A stretch of 20,662 nucleotides of DNA, from contig DKLF01000037.1 in NCBI GenBank assembly GCA_002455655.1, forward strand, positions 1-20,662, read 5' to 3'. The DNA comes from Oscillibacter sp. UBA6647 (GTDB lineage: Bacteria; Bacillota; Clostridia; Oscillospirales; Oscillospiraceae). A program made the position numbers and the translations under genes. Shown piece after piece: positions 12,435-20,662 of this stretch (position 1 is the stretch's first letter; each line of letters begins with the position of its first letter). The notes below the pieces were generated by a model, which made no database searches, was not told where the DNA came from, and saw only the letters and a list, made by a program, of their open reading frames with translations.

Positions 12435-15400
12435 ATGGCAAAGAAACTGGAAATCATGGACGGAAATCAGGCTGCCGCGTATGTCTCATATGCATTTACG
12501 GAGGTCGCGGGCATTTTCCCCATCACGCCGTCCTCCCCCATGGCGGAGCATGTGGACGAGTGGGCGGCCAACGGGAAGAAAAACCTGTTTGGTCAGCCGG
12601 TGCAGGTGGTGGAGATGCAATCTGAGGGCGGCGCGGCCGGCACGGTGCACGGTGCCCTCCAATCCGGCGCGCTGACCACTACCTACACGGCCTCGCAGGG
12701 CCTGCTGCTGATGATTCCCAACATGTACAAAATTGCGGGCGAGATGCTGCCGGGCGTGTTCCACGTTTCAGCCAGAACCCTGTCGGTCCACGCGCTGTCC
12801 ATTTTCGGCGACCACTCCGACGTGATGGGCGTGCGCAGCACGGGCTTTTCCCTGCTGGCGTCCTCCTCTCCGCAGGAGGTGATGGATTTGGGCGCCGTCG
12901 CCCACCTGTCCGCCATTCACTGCCGTATGCCGGTGCTGCATTTCTTCGACGGCTTCCGCACCTCCCATGAAATTCAGAAAATTGAGGCTCTGGACTATGA
13001 GGACCTGCGTCCTCTGGTGGACATAGAGGCGCTGAAGGCCTTCCGCAAAAACTCCCTGAATCCCGAGCATCCCGCCACCCGGGGCACCACCGTCAACCCG
13101 GACATTTTCTTCCAGTGCCGCGAGGCCTGCAACGACAAGATTGCCTCGATTCCCGCAGCGGTGGAACGCTATATGCGGGAGATCGGCAAACTCACCGGCC
13201 GGGAGTATCAACTGTTCGATTATTATGGCGCACCCGATGCGGACCGGGTCGTCGTCCTGATGGGCTCCGCCGCGGAGACTGCCAAGGAGGCGGTGGACTT
13301 CCTTACCGCCCAGGGCCAAAAGGTCGGTCTGCTGAACGTACATCTGTATCGCCCCTTCTCTGCGGAGCACTTCCTCGCCGCCCTGCCCGCCACCGTAAAG
13401 CGCCTTGCCGTGCTGGACCGCACCAAGGAACCCGGCGCCATGGGCGAGCCGCTGTATCAGGACGTGTGCACCATCTACAAGGAGCGGGGCATCCCCATGG
13501 AAATCGTGGGCGGCCGCTACGGACTCAGCTCCAAGGACACCACCCCGGGTCAAATTTTGGCGGTGTACCAGAATCTGAAGCAGGAGACTCCCAAAAACGG
13601 TTTCACCGTCGGCATCGTGGACGATGTGACGCATACCTCGCTGCCGGTCGCCCGGGAGATCGAAACCGCTCCCGCCGGGCAGACCGACGCGGAGATCTGG
13701 GGCATGGGCTCCGACGGTACCGTGGGCGCCAACAAAAACTCCATCAAGATTATCGGCCATGCAACGGACCTCCATTGCCAGGCGTACTTTGTGTACGACT
13801 CCAAGAAGTCCGGCGGCCTGACCCAGTCCCATCTGCGCTTTGGCAAGGCGCCCATCCGCTCGCCCTATCTGGTGCGGAACGCGGACTTTGTGGCCTGCCA
13901 CACGCCCTCCTATGTCAACAAGTACGACATGGTGCGCAACCTGAAGGAGGGCGGTACCTTCCTTCTGAACTGCGCTTGGGATGAGGAGGGACTGGAGAAA
14001 AATTTGCCCGCCTCCATGAAGCGGGCCCTGGCCGAGAAGAAGGCGAAGCTTTACATCATCGACGCCATCGGTATCGCCCGCGAGTTGGGGCTGGGCAGCC
14101 GCACCAACACCATTTTGCAGGCGTCGTTCTTCAAGCTCACCGGCGTGATTCCCATTGAAACAGCCGTGACGGAAATGAAGGACGCCATTTACAAGACCTA
14201 TTACAAGAAAAAGGGCCAGGCCGTGGTGGACATGAACAACGCCTCCATCGAGCGCGGCATCAACGGACTGCACGCAGTGCAGATTCCCGCCGCCTGGCTC
14301 ACCGCGCAGGACGAGGCCAAGGAGAACAGCGCCCCCGCCTTCATTCAGGAGGTCGTGGAGGTAATAAACCGCCAGGAGGGCGACAGCCTCTCCGTGTCCA
14401 CCCTGAAAAAATACGGTCTGGAGGACGGCACATGGCCTGCCGGGACCTCGAAATACGAAAAGCGCGGCGCCGCGGTGGAGGTCCCCGCGTGGAAGATGGA
14501 CGCATGCATCCAGTGTAACCAGTGCGCTCTGGTCTGCCCCCACGCCGCCATCCGTCCCGTCCTGCTGAATGAGGAGGAGAAGACCGCCGCCCCCGCCGGC
14601 TTTGAAACGAAAAAGGCCGCGGGCGCAGGCCTGGACCGGTATCAGTTCCGCATTCAGGTTTCGCCCTATGACTGCACTGGCTGCGGAAGCTGCGCCAATG
14701 TCTGCCCCGCCAAGGAGAAGGCGCTGGTCATGGAGCCTCTGGAAAGCCAGCGGAAGGAGGCCCCGAACTGGACTTATGCCACGGAGCGGGTCACTGTCAA
14801 AAAAGATGCCGCGAACGCAAAGACCGTGAAAAACTCCCAGTTTGCAAAGCCCTATTTCGAGTTCTCCGGCGCTTGCGCGGGCTGCGGAGAGACGCCCTAC
14901 ATCAAGCTGGTGACCCAGCTCTTCGGCGAGCGTATGTACATCACCAACGCCTCCGGCTGCTCCTCCGCGTACGGCGGCTCCACCCCCTCCTCTCCCTACT
15001 GCACCGACTGCAGCGGCTGTGGCCCCGCCTGGGCGATGTCGCTGTTTGAGGACAACGCGGAATACGCCTACGGATACCTGCTGGGACAGGAGGCCATCCA
15101 GCGCCAGCTGGTGGAGAAGGTCAGCACTCTGGCCGGGCGCGGCGTCGCCAAGGAAGCCTGCGAGGCCTATCTCAAAAGGGGCGCTGTGGCCGAGGAATCC
15201 CGCGCCGTCAGCGACGCGCTGCTCTCTGCGCTGGAGAGCGATGGCAGCGCGGAAGCCGCGTTTATCCGCGACAACCGGGAATTCCTGACCAAAAAGAGCG
15301 TCTGGGCCTTCGGCGGCGACGGCTGGGCTTACGACATCGGCTACGGCGGACTGGACCACGTGCTGGCCTCCGGCAAAAATATCAATGTGTTGGTTCTGGA

Positions 15401-15941
15401 CACCGAGGTGTATTCCAACACCGGCGGGCAGTCCTCCAAGTCCACGGCTGCGGGCGCAATCGCCAAGTTCTCCGCCGGCGGCAAGGTCACCAAGAAGAAA
15501 GATCTCGGCCTGATGGCCATGAGCTACGGCTACGTGTACGTGGCGCAGGTGTCCATGGGCGCGGACCCCGCCCAGACATTGAAGGCAATCCGCGAGGCCG
15601 AGGCCTATGACGGCCCGTCCATCGTCATCTGCTACTGCCCCTGCATTGAGCACGGCATGAAAGCCAGCATGGGCCTGAGCCAGTTGGAGGAGAAAAAAGC
15701 CGTGGAAGCGGGCTACTGGCATCTGTACCGCTACAATCCCCAGTTGAAGGAGGAGGGAAAGAATCCCTTCATTCTGGACTCCAAAGCGCCCACCGGAGAT
15801 TTCCAGCAGTTCCTGCTGGGTGAAAACCGCTATGCATCCTTGAAGCTATCCTTCCCTGAAAAGGCCGAGGAGCTGTATGCCAAGGCGGAACAGGACGCCA
15901 AAGAGCGTCTGGAAAGCTATCAGAATTTGGCCAACAAGTAA
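12435..15941 (+). CDS. nifJ: Pyruvate:ferredoxin (flavodoxin) oxidoreductase, single-chain
   Basis: This 1168-aa homodimeric-type enzyme converts pyruvate and CoA to acetyl-CoA, CO2 and reduced ferredoxin. All parts of the fused enzyme are present: the N-terminal substrate domain (TEVAGIFPITPSSPMAEHVD, then GDHSDVMGVRSTGF), two ferredoxin clusters (CIQCNQCALVCP from C691 and CTGCGSCANVCP from C747), the proximal-cluster cysteines (CAGC from C814), and the thiamine diphosphate motif GDGWAYDIGYGG (from about 961) ending NTGGQ. A C-terminal extension follows. The ATG at 12435 has AAGGAGG about 8 nt upstream; an in-frame upstream start at 12405 lacks such a site. It heads a five-gene operon with a CoA dehydratase and Bcd/Etf, supplying acetyl-CoA and reduced ferredoxin. 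A different 2-oxo acid substrate cannot be excluded. Confidence 0.97.
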   Translation: MAKKLEIMDGNQAAAYVSYAFTEVAGIFPITPSSPMAEHVDEWAANGKKNLFGQPVQVVEMQSEGGAAGTVHGALQSGALTTTYTASQGLLLMIPNMYKIAGEMLPGVFHVSARTLSVHALSIFGDHSDVMGVRSTGFSLLASSSPQEVMDLGAVAHLSAIHCRMPVLHFFDGFRTSHEIQKIEALDYEDLRPLVDIEALKAFRKNSLNPEHPATRGTTVNPDIFFQCREACNDKIASIPAAVERYMREIGKLTGREYQLFDYYGAPDADRVVVLMGSAAETAKEAVDFLTAQGQKVGLLNVHLYRPFSAEHFLAALPATVKRLAVLDRTKEPGAMGEPLYQDVCTIYKERGIPMEIVGGRYGLSSKDTTPGQILAVYQNLKQETPKNGFTVGIVDDVTHTSLPVAREIETAPAGQTDAEIWGMGSDGTVGANKNSIKIIGHATDLHCQAYFVYDSKKSGGLTQSHLRFGKAPIRSPYLVRNADFVACHTPSYVNKYDMVRNLKEGGTFLLNCAWDEEGLEKNLPASMKRALAEKKAKLYIIDAIGIARELGLGSRTNTILQASFFKLTGVIPIETAVTEMKDAIYKTYYKKKGQAVVDMNNASIERGINGLHAVQIPAAWLTAQDEAKENSAPAFIQEVVEVINRQEGDSLSVSTLKKYGLEDGTWPAGTSKYEKRGAAVEVPAWKMDACIQCNQCALVCPHAAIRPVLLNEEEKTAAPAGFETKKAAGAGLDRYQFRIQVSPYDCTGCGSCANVCPAKEKALVMEPLESQRKEAPNWTYATERVTVKKDAANAKTVKNSQFAKPYFEFSGACAGCGETPYIKLVTQLFGERMYITNASGCSSAYGGSTPSSPYCTDCSGCGPAWAMSLFEDNAEYAYGYLLGQEAIQRQLVEKVSTLAGRGVAKEACEAYLKRGAVAEESRAVSDALLSALESDGSAEAAFIRDNREFLTKKSVWAFGGDGWAYDIGYGGLDHVLASGKNINVLVLDTEVYSNTGGQSSKSTAAGAIAKFSAGGKVTKKKDLGLMAMSYGYVYVAQVSMGADPAQTLKAIREAEAYDGPSIVICYCPCIEHGMKASMGLSQLEEKKAVEAGYWHLYRYNPQLKEEGKNPFILDSKAPTGDFQQFLLGENRYASLKLSFPEKAEELYAKAEQDAKERLESYQNLANK

Positions 15942-15956
15942 CAAGGAGGAATAAAA

Positions 15957-17435
15957 ATGGCACTAAAAACAGGAAAAGAATATGTGGAAAGTCTGCGCCA
16001 ACTGAAAACCCGTGTGTACATGTTTGGTGAGAAGATTGAAAACTGGGTGGATCACCCCATGATTCGCCCCAGCATCAACTGTGTGGCCATGACGTACAGT
16101 CTGGCCCACGACCCCCGCTACACCGACCTGATGACGGTCAAATCCAGCCTGACGGGCAACACGATCAACCGCTTTACCCATCTTCACCAGTCCACCGAGG
16201 ATTTGCTGAACAAGGTGAAAATGCAGCGCCTGCTGGGTCAGAAGACCGCAAGCTGCTTCCAGCGCTGCGTGGGCATGGACGCGTTCAACGCCGTGTTCTC
16301 CACCACCTTTGAAATTGACGAGGCCCACGGCACCTCCTACCATGAGAACTTCAAGAAGTTCCTCACCATGGTGCAGGACAACGACCTGACCGTGGACGGC
16401 GCCATGACCGACCCCAAGGGCGACCGGTCCAAGGCTCCCCACCAGCAGGCCGACCCGGACATGTATCTCCACGTGGTGGAGCGCCGGGACGACGGCATTG
16501 TGGTCTGCGGCGCCAAGGTTCACCAGACCGGCTCCGTCAACTCCCACTGGCACATCTTCATGCCCACCATCGCCATGGGTCCCGACGACAAGGACTGGGC
16601 CGTGAGCTTCGCCTGCCCCACCGACGTGGAAGGCATGTACATGATTTATGGCCGTCAGTCCTGCGACACCCGCAAGATGGAGAAGGACGCGGACGTGGAC
16701 CTGGGCAACGCCCGCTTCGGCGGTCAGGAAGCTCTGGTGGTTCTGGACCATGTGTTCATTCCCAACGAGTATCTGTTCCTCAACGGTGAGCACGAGTTTG
16801 CCGGCATGATGGTGGAGCGCTTTGCCGGGTATCACCGCCAGAGCTACGGCGGCTGCAAGGTCGGCGTGGGCGACGTGGTCATCGGCGCGGCGGCGCTGGC
16901 GGCAGAGTATAACGGCGTGGAGAAGGCCAGCGCGGTGAAGGATAAGCTCATCGAGATGACCCACCTCAACGAAACCCTGTATTCCTGCGGCATCGCCTGC
17001 TCCTGCGAGGGCTGCCCCACCAAGGCGGGCAACTACCAGATCGACCTCCTGCTTGCCAACGTCTGTAAGCAGAACATCACCCGCTTCCCCTACGAGATCG
17101 TGCGTCTGGCGGAAGATATTGCCGGCGGCGCAATGGTCACCCTGCCCTCCGAGACGGACTTCAAGTCCGACACGGTGGTTGGGAACAACGGCGAAACCAT
17201 CGGAGAAATCTGCCACAAGTTCTTTGCCACCAAGGAAGGCGTATCCGCTGAGGACCGGGCTCGTGTGTTCCGGTTCTTGGAGAACATCTGCCTGGGCTCC
17301 GCCGCTGTGGGTTACCGCACGGAATCCATGCACGGTGCGGGTTCTCCCCAGGCCCAGCGCGTCATGATTGCCCGTCAGGGCAACATCGAGGGCAAAAAAG
17401 AGCTGGCAAAATACATTGCCGGCATTCAGGACTAA
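15957..17435 (+). CDS. abfD: 4-hydroxybutyryl-CoA dehydratase / vinylacetyl-CoA isomerase
   Basis: This 492-aa FAD and [4Fe-4S] enzyme dehydrates 4-hydroxybutyryl-CoA to crotonyl-CoA. Residues known for the Clostridium aminobutyricum enzyme are found with a constant offset of one: cluster ligands C100, C104, H293 and C300 (C99, C103, H292, C299), plus T191, E258, Y297 and E456 (T190, E257, Y296, E455). This separates it from the related flavin monooxygenases (4-hydroxyphenylacetate 3-hydroxylases), which lack the cluster. The ATG has AAGGAGG upstream and lies 15 nt after the PFOR stop. The acyl-CoA dehydrogenase and Etf that follow would reduce its product to butyryl-CoA. No 4-hydroxybutyrate dehydrogenase or CoA-transferase is in the window. 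A related gamma-substituted acyl-CoA, such as one with an amine leaving group, is a speculative alternative substrate. Confidence 0.95.
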   Translation: MALKTGKEYVESLRQLKTRVYMFGEKIENWVDHPMIRPSINCVAMTYSLAHDPRYTDLMTVKSSLTGNTINRFTHLHQSTEDLLNKVKMQRLLGQKTASCFQRCVGMDAFNAVFSTTFEIDEAHGTSYHENFKKFLTMVQDNDLTVDGAMTDPKGDRSKAPHQQADPDMYLHVVERRDDGIVVCGAKVHQTGSVNSHWHIFMPTIAMGPDDKDWAVSFACPTDVEGMYMIYGRQSCDTRKMEKDADVDLGNARFGGQEALVVLDHVFIPNEYLFLNGEHEFAGMMVERFAGYHRQSYGGCKVGVGDVVIGAAALAAEYNGVEKASAVKDKLIEMTHLNETLYSCGIACSCEGCPTKAGNYQIDLLLANVCKQNITRFPYEIVRLAEDIAGGAMVTLPSETDFKSDTVVGNNGETIGEICHKFFATKEGVSAEDRARVFRFLENICLGSAAVGYRTESMHGAGSPQAQRVMIARQGNIEGKKELAKYIAGIQD

Positions 17436-17460
17436 AAAATAAGAGCAATAGGAGACTGAC

Positions 17461-18597
<1,137 letters not shown>

Positions 18598-18611
18598 GGA
18601 GGCGCAAACAA

Positions 18612-19412
18612 ATGAAAATCATCGTATGTGTAAAGCAGGTACCCGATACCTCCGGGAAGGTGGCTGTGAATCCCGATGGAACGTTGGACCGTGCGTCCAT
18701 GCAGACCATCACCAACCCCGACGACCTGAACGCCGTTGAGGCGGCGCTGAAGCTGAAGGACGAGACCGGCTGCAAGGTCATCGTCGTGACCATGGGCCCC
18801 CCTCCCGCCGCCGGAATGCTGCGTGAGCTGATGGCCCGCGGTGCGGATGAGGGCGTGCTGGTGTCCGCCCGCGAGTTCGGCGGCAGCGATACGTACGCCA
18901 CATCCCAGATTCTGGCCGCGGCCGTCAACCGCATCGGCGTGGAGTCCGACGACATCGTGATGTGCGGTCGTCAGGCCATCGACGGCGACACCGCTCAGGT
19001 TGGCCCCCAGATCGGCGAGAAGCTGGGCCTGCCCCAGGTGACCTACGCCGCTGACATCCAGAAGACCGGCGACACCGTCACCGTAAAGCGGATGCTGGAG
19101 GACGGGTACATGACCATCAAGGTCAAGACCCCCTGCCTGCTCACCTGCATCAAGGAGCTGAACGCCCCCCGCTACATGAGCGTGGACGGCATCTTCGAGG
19201 CCTATGGCAAGCCCCTTGCGACCTTTGACTATGAGACGCTGAAGGACGACGCCCTGATCGATCCCAGCACCATTGGCCTGAAGGGCTCTCCCACCAACAT
19301 TCTCACCTCCTTCACACCGCCGCTGAAGGGCGCCGGCATGATGCTGGAGGGCGCGGACAAGGAAGCCTGCGAGAAGCTGGTCGGAATTCTGTCCGCCAAG
19401 CACATCATCTGA
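18612..19412 (+). CDS. etfB: Electron transfer flavoprotein, beta subunit
   Basis: This 266-aa EtfB starts MKIIVCVKQVPDT and has the clostridial block NPDDLNAVEAALKLKDE, then VVTMGPPPAAGMLRELMARG and CGRQAIDGDTAQVGPQIGEK. These features are typical of Etf proteins that work with butyryl-CoA dehydrogenase and can bifurcate NADH electrons between crotonyl-CoA and ferredoxin. Bifurcation is a family inference, not shown here. It follows the acyl-CoA dehydrogenase by 14 nt with an AAGGAGG site and is followed by etfA. Confidence 0.96.
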   Translation: MKIIVCVKQVPDTSGKVAVNPDGTLDRASMQTITNPDDLNAVEAALKLKDETGCKVIVVTMGPPPAAGMLRELMARGADEGVLVSAREFGGSDTYATSQILAAAVNRIGVESDDIVMCGRQAIDGDTAQVGPQIGEKLGLPQVTYAADIQKTGDTVTVKRMLEDGYMTIKVKTPCLLTCIKELNAPRYMSVDGIFEAYGKPLATFDYETLKDDALIDPSTIGLKGSPTNILTSFTPPLKGAGMMLEGADKEACEKLVGILSAKHII

Positions 19413-19429
19413 GAAAGGGGTAATTGAAC

Positions 19430-20563
19430 ATGTCTTTTAACAATACGGATATCGCTGCTTTCAAGGATGTATGGGTGTTCTGCGAGCAGCGCCAGGGCAA
19501 GCTGATGCCCACCGATTTCGAGTTGATTTCCGAGGGCCGGAGACTGGCGGACGAGCTGGGCGTTGACCTGTGCGGCCTGCTTTTGGGCGACGACGTGGAG
19601 GGCCTTGCGAAGGAGCTGGGCGGCTACGGCGCGGATAAGGTTTATGTCTGCGATCATCCCCTGCTGAAGAACTACACCACCGACGGCTACACTGCCGCCG
19701 TCTGTCAGGTGATCGAGGAGTACAAGCCGGAGGTCATGCTGTTTGGCGCGACCAACATCGGCCGCGACCTCGGCCCCCGCTGCGCCGCGCGTCTGCACAC
19801 CGGCCTGTGCGCTGACTGCACGCACCTGGACGTGGAGATGAACAACTACAAGGACTTCCTGCGGGAGGCTTCCACGCTGGCGCCCGAGAAGATCGATAAC
19901 ATGGGCACCGCCGTGGTGCTGGGCGAGAAGCACGACGTGTCCCGCGATCTGAAGATGACCCGTCCGGCATTCGGCGGCCATCTGATGGCGTCCATCATCT
20001 GCCCCCGTTTCCGTCCCTCCATGGCGACGGTGCGGCCCGGCGTGATGAAGACGGCTCCCTTCGATCAGGGCAAGGCGGATGCCTGCCAGATCGTGAAGCC
20101 CGCGTTCCAACTGTCCGAGGCGGACATGGAAACCGAGGTTGTGGAGATCGTGAAGGCGGCGAAGAAGCTGGTGGACCTGATCGGCGCGGACTTCATCGTG
20201 TCCGTTGGCCGCGGCATCAGCAAGGACGTCGCGGGCGGCATCAAGCTGGCGGAAGAGCTGGCTGCGGAGCTTGGCGGCGTTGTGGGCGGTTCCCGCGCCA
20301 CGATTGACTCCGGCTGGCTGTCCGCCGACCATCAGGTGGGCCAGACGGGCAAGACCGTGCATCCGAAGGTCTACGTCGCTCTGGGCATTTCCGGCGCGAT
20401 TCAGCACAAGGCCGGTATGCAGGATTCCGAGTGCATCATCGCGGTGAACAAGAACGACACCGCTCCCATCTTTGAGATTGCCGATTACGGCATCTGCGGC
20501 GACCTGTTCAAGGTTGCCCCCCTGCTGACCGACGCCGTTCGCGCAGCCAAGGCCGGAAAGTAA
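19430..20563 (+). CDS. etfA: Electron transfer flavoprotein, alpha subunit
   Basis: This 377-aa EtfA has the N-terminal Etf domain (DVWVFCEQRQGKLMPTDFEL) and the C-terminal FAD domain with VSVGRGISK, the GGSRATIDSGW segment, HPKVYVALGISGAIQHKAGM and the closing ADYGICGDLFKVAPLL. It has no extra N-terminal ferredoxin domain. I chose the ATG at 19430, preceded by AAAGGGG about 10 nt upstream; an in-frame TTG at 19424 is too close to that site. With EtfB and the acyl-CoA dehydrogenase it should form the Bcd-EtfAB complex. It is the last gene seen in the operon. Confidence 0.96.
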   Translation: MSFNNTDIAAFKDVWVFCEQRQGKLMPTDFELISEGRRLADELGVDLCGLLLGDDVEGLAKELGGYGADKVYVCDHPLLKNYTTDGYTAAVCQVIEEYKPEVMLFGATNIGRDLGPRCAARLHTGLCADCTHLDVEMNNYKDFLREASTLAPEKIDNMGTAVVLGEKHDVSRDLKMTRPAFGGHLMASIICPRFRPSMATVRPGVMKTAPFDQGKADACQIVKPAFQLSEADMETEVVEIVKAAKKLVDLIGADFIVSVGRGISKDVAGGIKLAEELAAELGGVVGGSRATIDSGWLSADHQVGQTGKTVHPKVYVALGISGAIQHKAGMQDSECIIAVNKNDTAPIFEIADYGICGDLFKVAPLLTDAVRAAKAGK

Positions 20564-20588
20564 AGACTGGTTTCAGAAAAAGAAGCAT

Positions 20589-20603
20589 CGCCATCTAATG
20601 GCG
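20589..20603 (+). terminator. Weak hairpin after etfA
   Basis: CGCCAT (20589-20594) pairs with ATGGCG (20598-20603) around a 3-nt loop, 26 nt after the etfA stop. The following sequence GGTGTTTAT is a poor T-tract, so termination here is doubtful. Confidence 0.3.
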
Positions 20604-20642
20604 GGTGTTTATAAGGTTGTTTACTTGTCGAGAGAAACGGCG

Positions 20643-20662
20643 TGATGTGCTATAGCACATCA
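20643..20662. repeat. Perfect 20-bp palindrome at the window edge
   Basis: TGATGTGCTATAGCACATCA is an exact palindrome at the very end of the window, 80 nt past etfA. It may be an operator for the next gene, or part of a longer structure that is cut off here. Confidence 0.6.

Noticed and set aside
12768..15722. Very long open frame (984 codons) antisense to the PFOR gene
   Set aside because: It is the GC-rich shadow of the PFOR gene: the sense strand has full family motifs, and the antisense product is low-complexity with no recognisable domain.
15957..17435. Calling this gene 4-hydroxyphenylacetate 3-monooxygenase
   Set aside because: It is the same fold family, but the three cysteines and one histidine of the [4Fe-4S] cluster and the dehydratase catalytic residues are all conserved.

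Overview
The window looks like an anaerobic, moderately GC-rich Clostridia-type chromosome. An Oscillospirales-like gut butyrate producer is my best guess, from gene style and not from any database. The reasons are: oxygen-sensitive enzymes throughout (a glycyl radical enzyme with its radical-SAM activase, pyruvate:ferredoxin oxidoreductase, a [4Fe-4S]/FAD 4-hydroxybutyryl-CoA dehydratase), a clostridial-type EtfBA, strong GGAGG ribosome binding sites, and sigma-54 control of a catabolic gene. No tRNA, rRNA, CRISPR, insertion sequence or phage gene was seen.

Left region (1-2900, + strand): a TPR protein, then a PAS/AAA+/Fis sigma-54 activator, ending in a bidirectional terminator. Middle region (2909-10545, - strand): in transcription order, an octopine-dehydrogenase-family NAD(P) enzyme closed by a 15-bp-stem terminator, a 460-bp control region, a glycyl radical enzyme (GRE), its single-cluster activase, an AraC regulator, and a BCCT transporter. 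The GRE has a near-perfect sigma-54 promoter (8911-8926). Two related palindromes lie about 190-230 bp upstream of it, where an enhancer for the sigma-54 activator would be expected.

Right region: a GntR/FCD-TetR pair (- strand) is divergent from a five-gene operon (+ strand): PFOR, 4-hydroxybutyryl-CoA dehydratase, acyl-CoA dehydrogenase, EtfB, EtfA. That operon starts at an exact-consensus sigma-70 promoter (TTGACA-N17-TATAAT). A 12-bp palindrome overlaps its -10 box, and a related site overlaps the -10 box of the divergent GntR promoter, a layout that suggests GntR represses both.

How the parts may work together (inference): the BCCT protein imports a zwitterionic or amine substrate; the GRE and the octopine-dehydrogenase-like enzyme break it down; the right operon turns a C4 intermediate (4-hydroxybutyryl-CoA to crotonyl-CoA to butyryl-CoA) and pyruvate into acyl-CoAs, with electrons passing through ferredoxin and Etf. 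Neither the GRE substrate nor the metabolic link between the two halves can be fixed from sequence alone. The GRE locus is the best candidate for an undescribed system.
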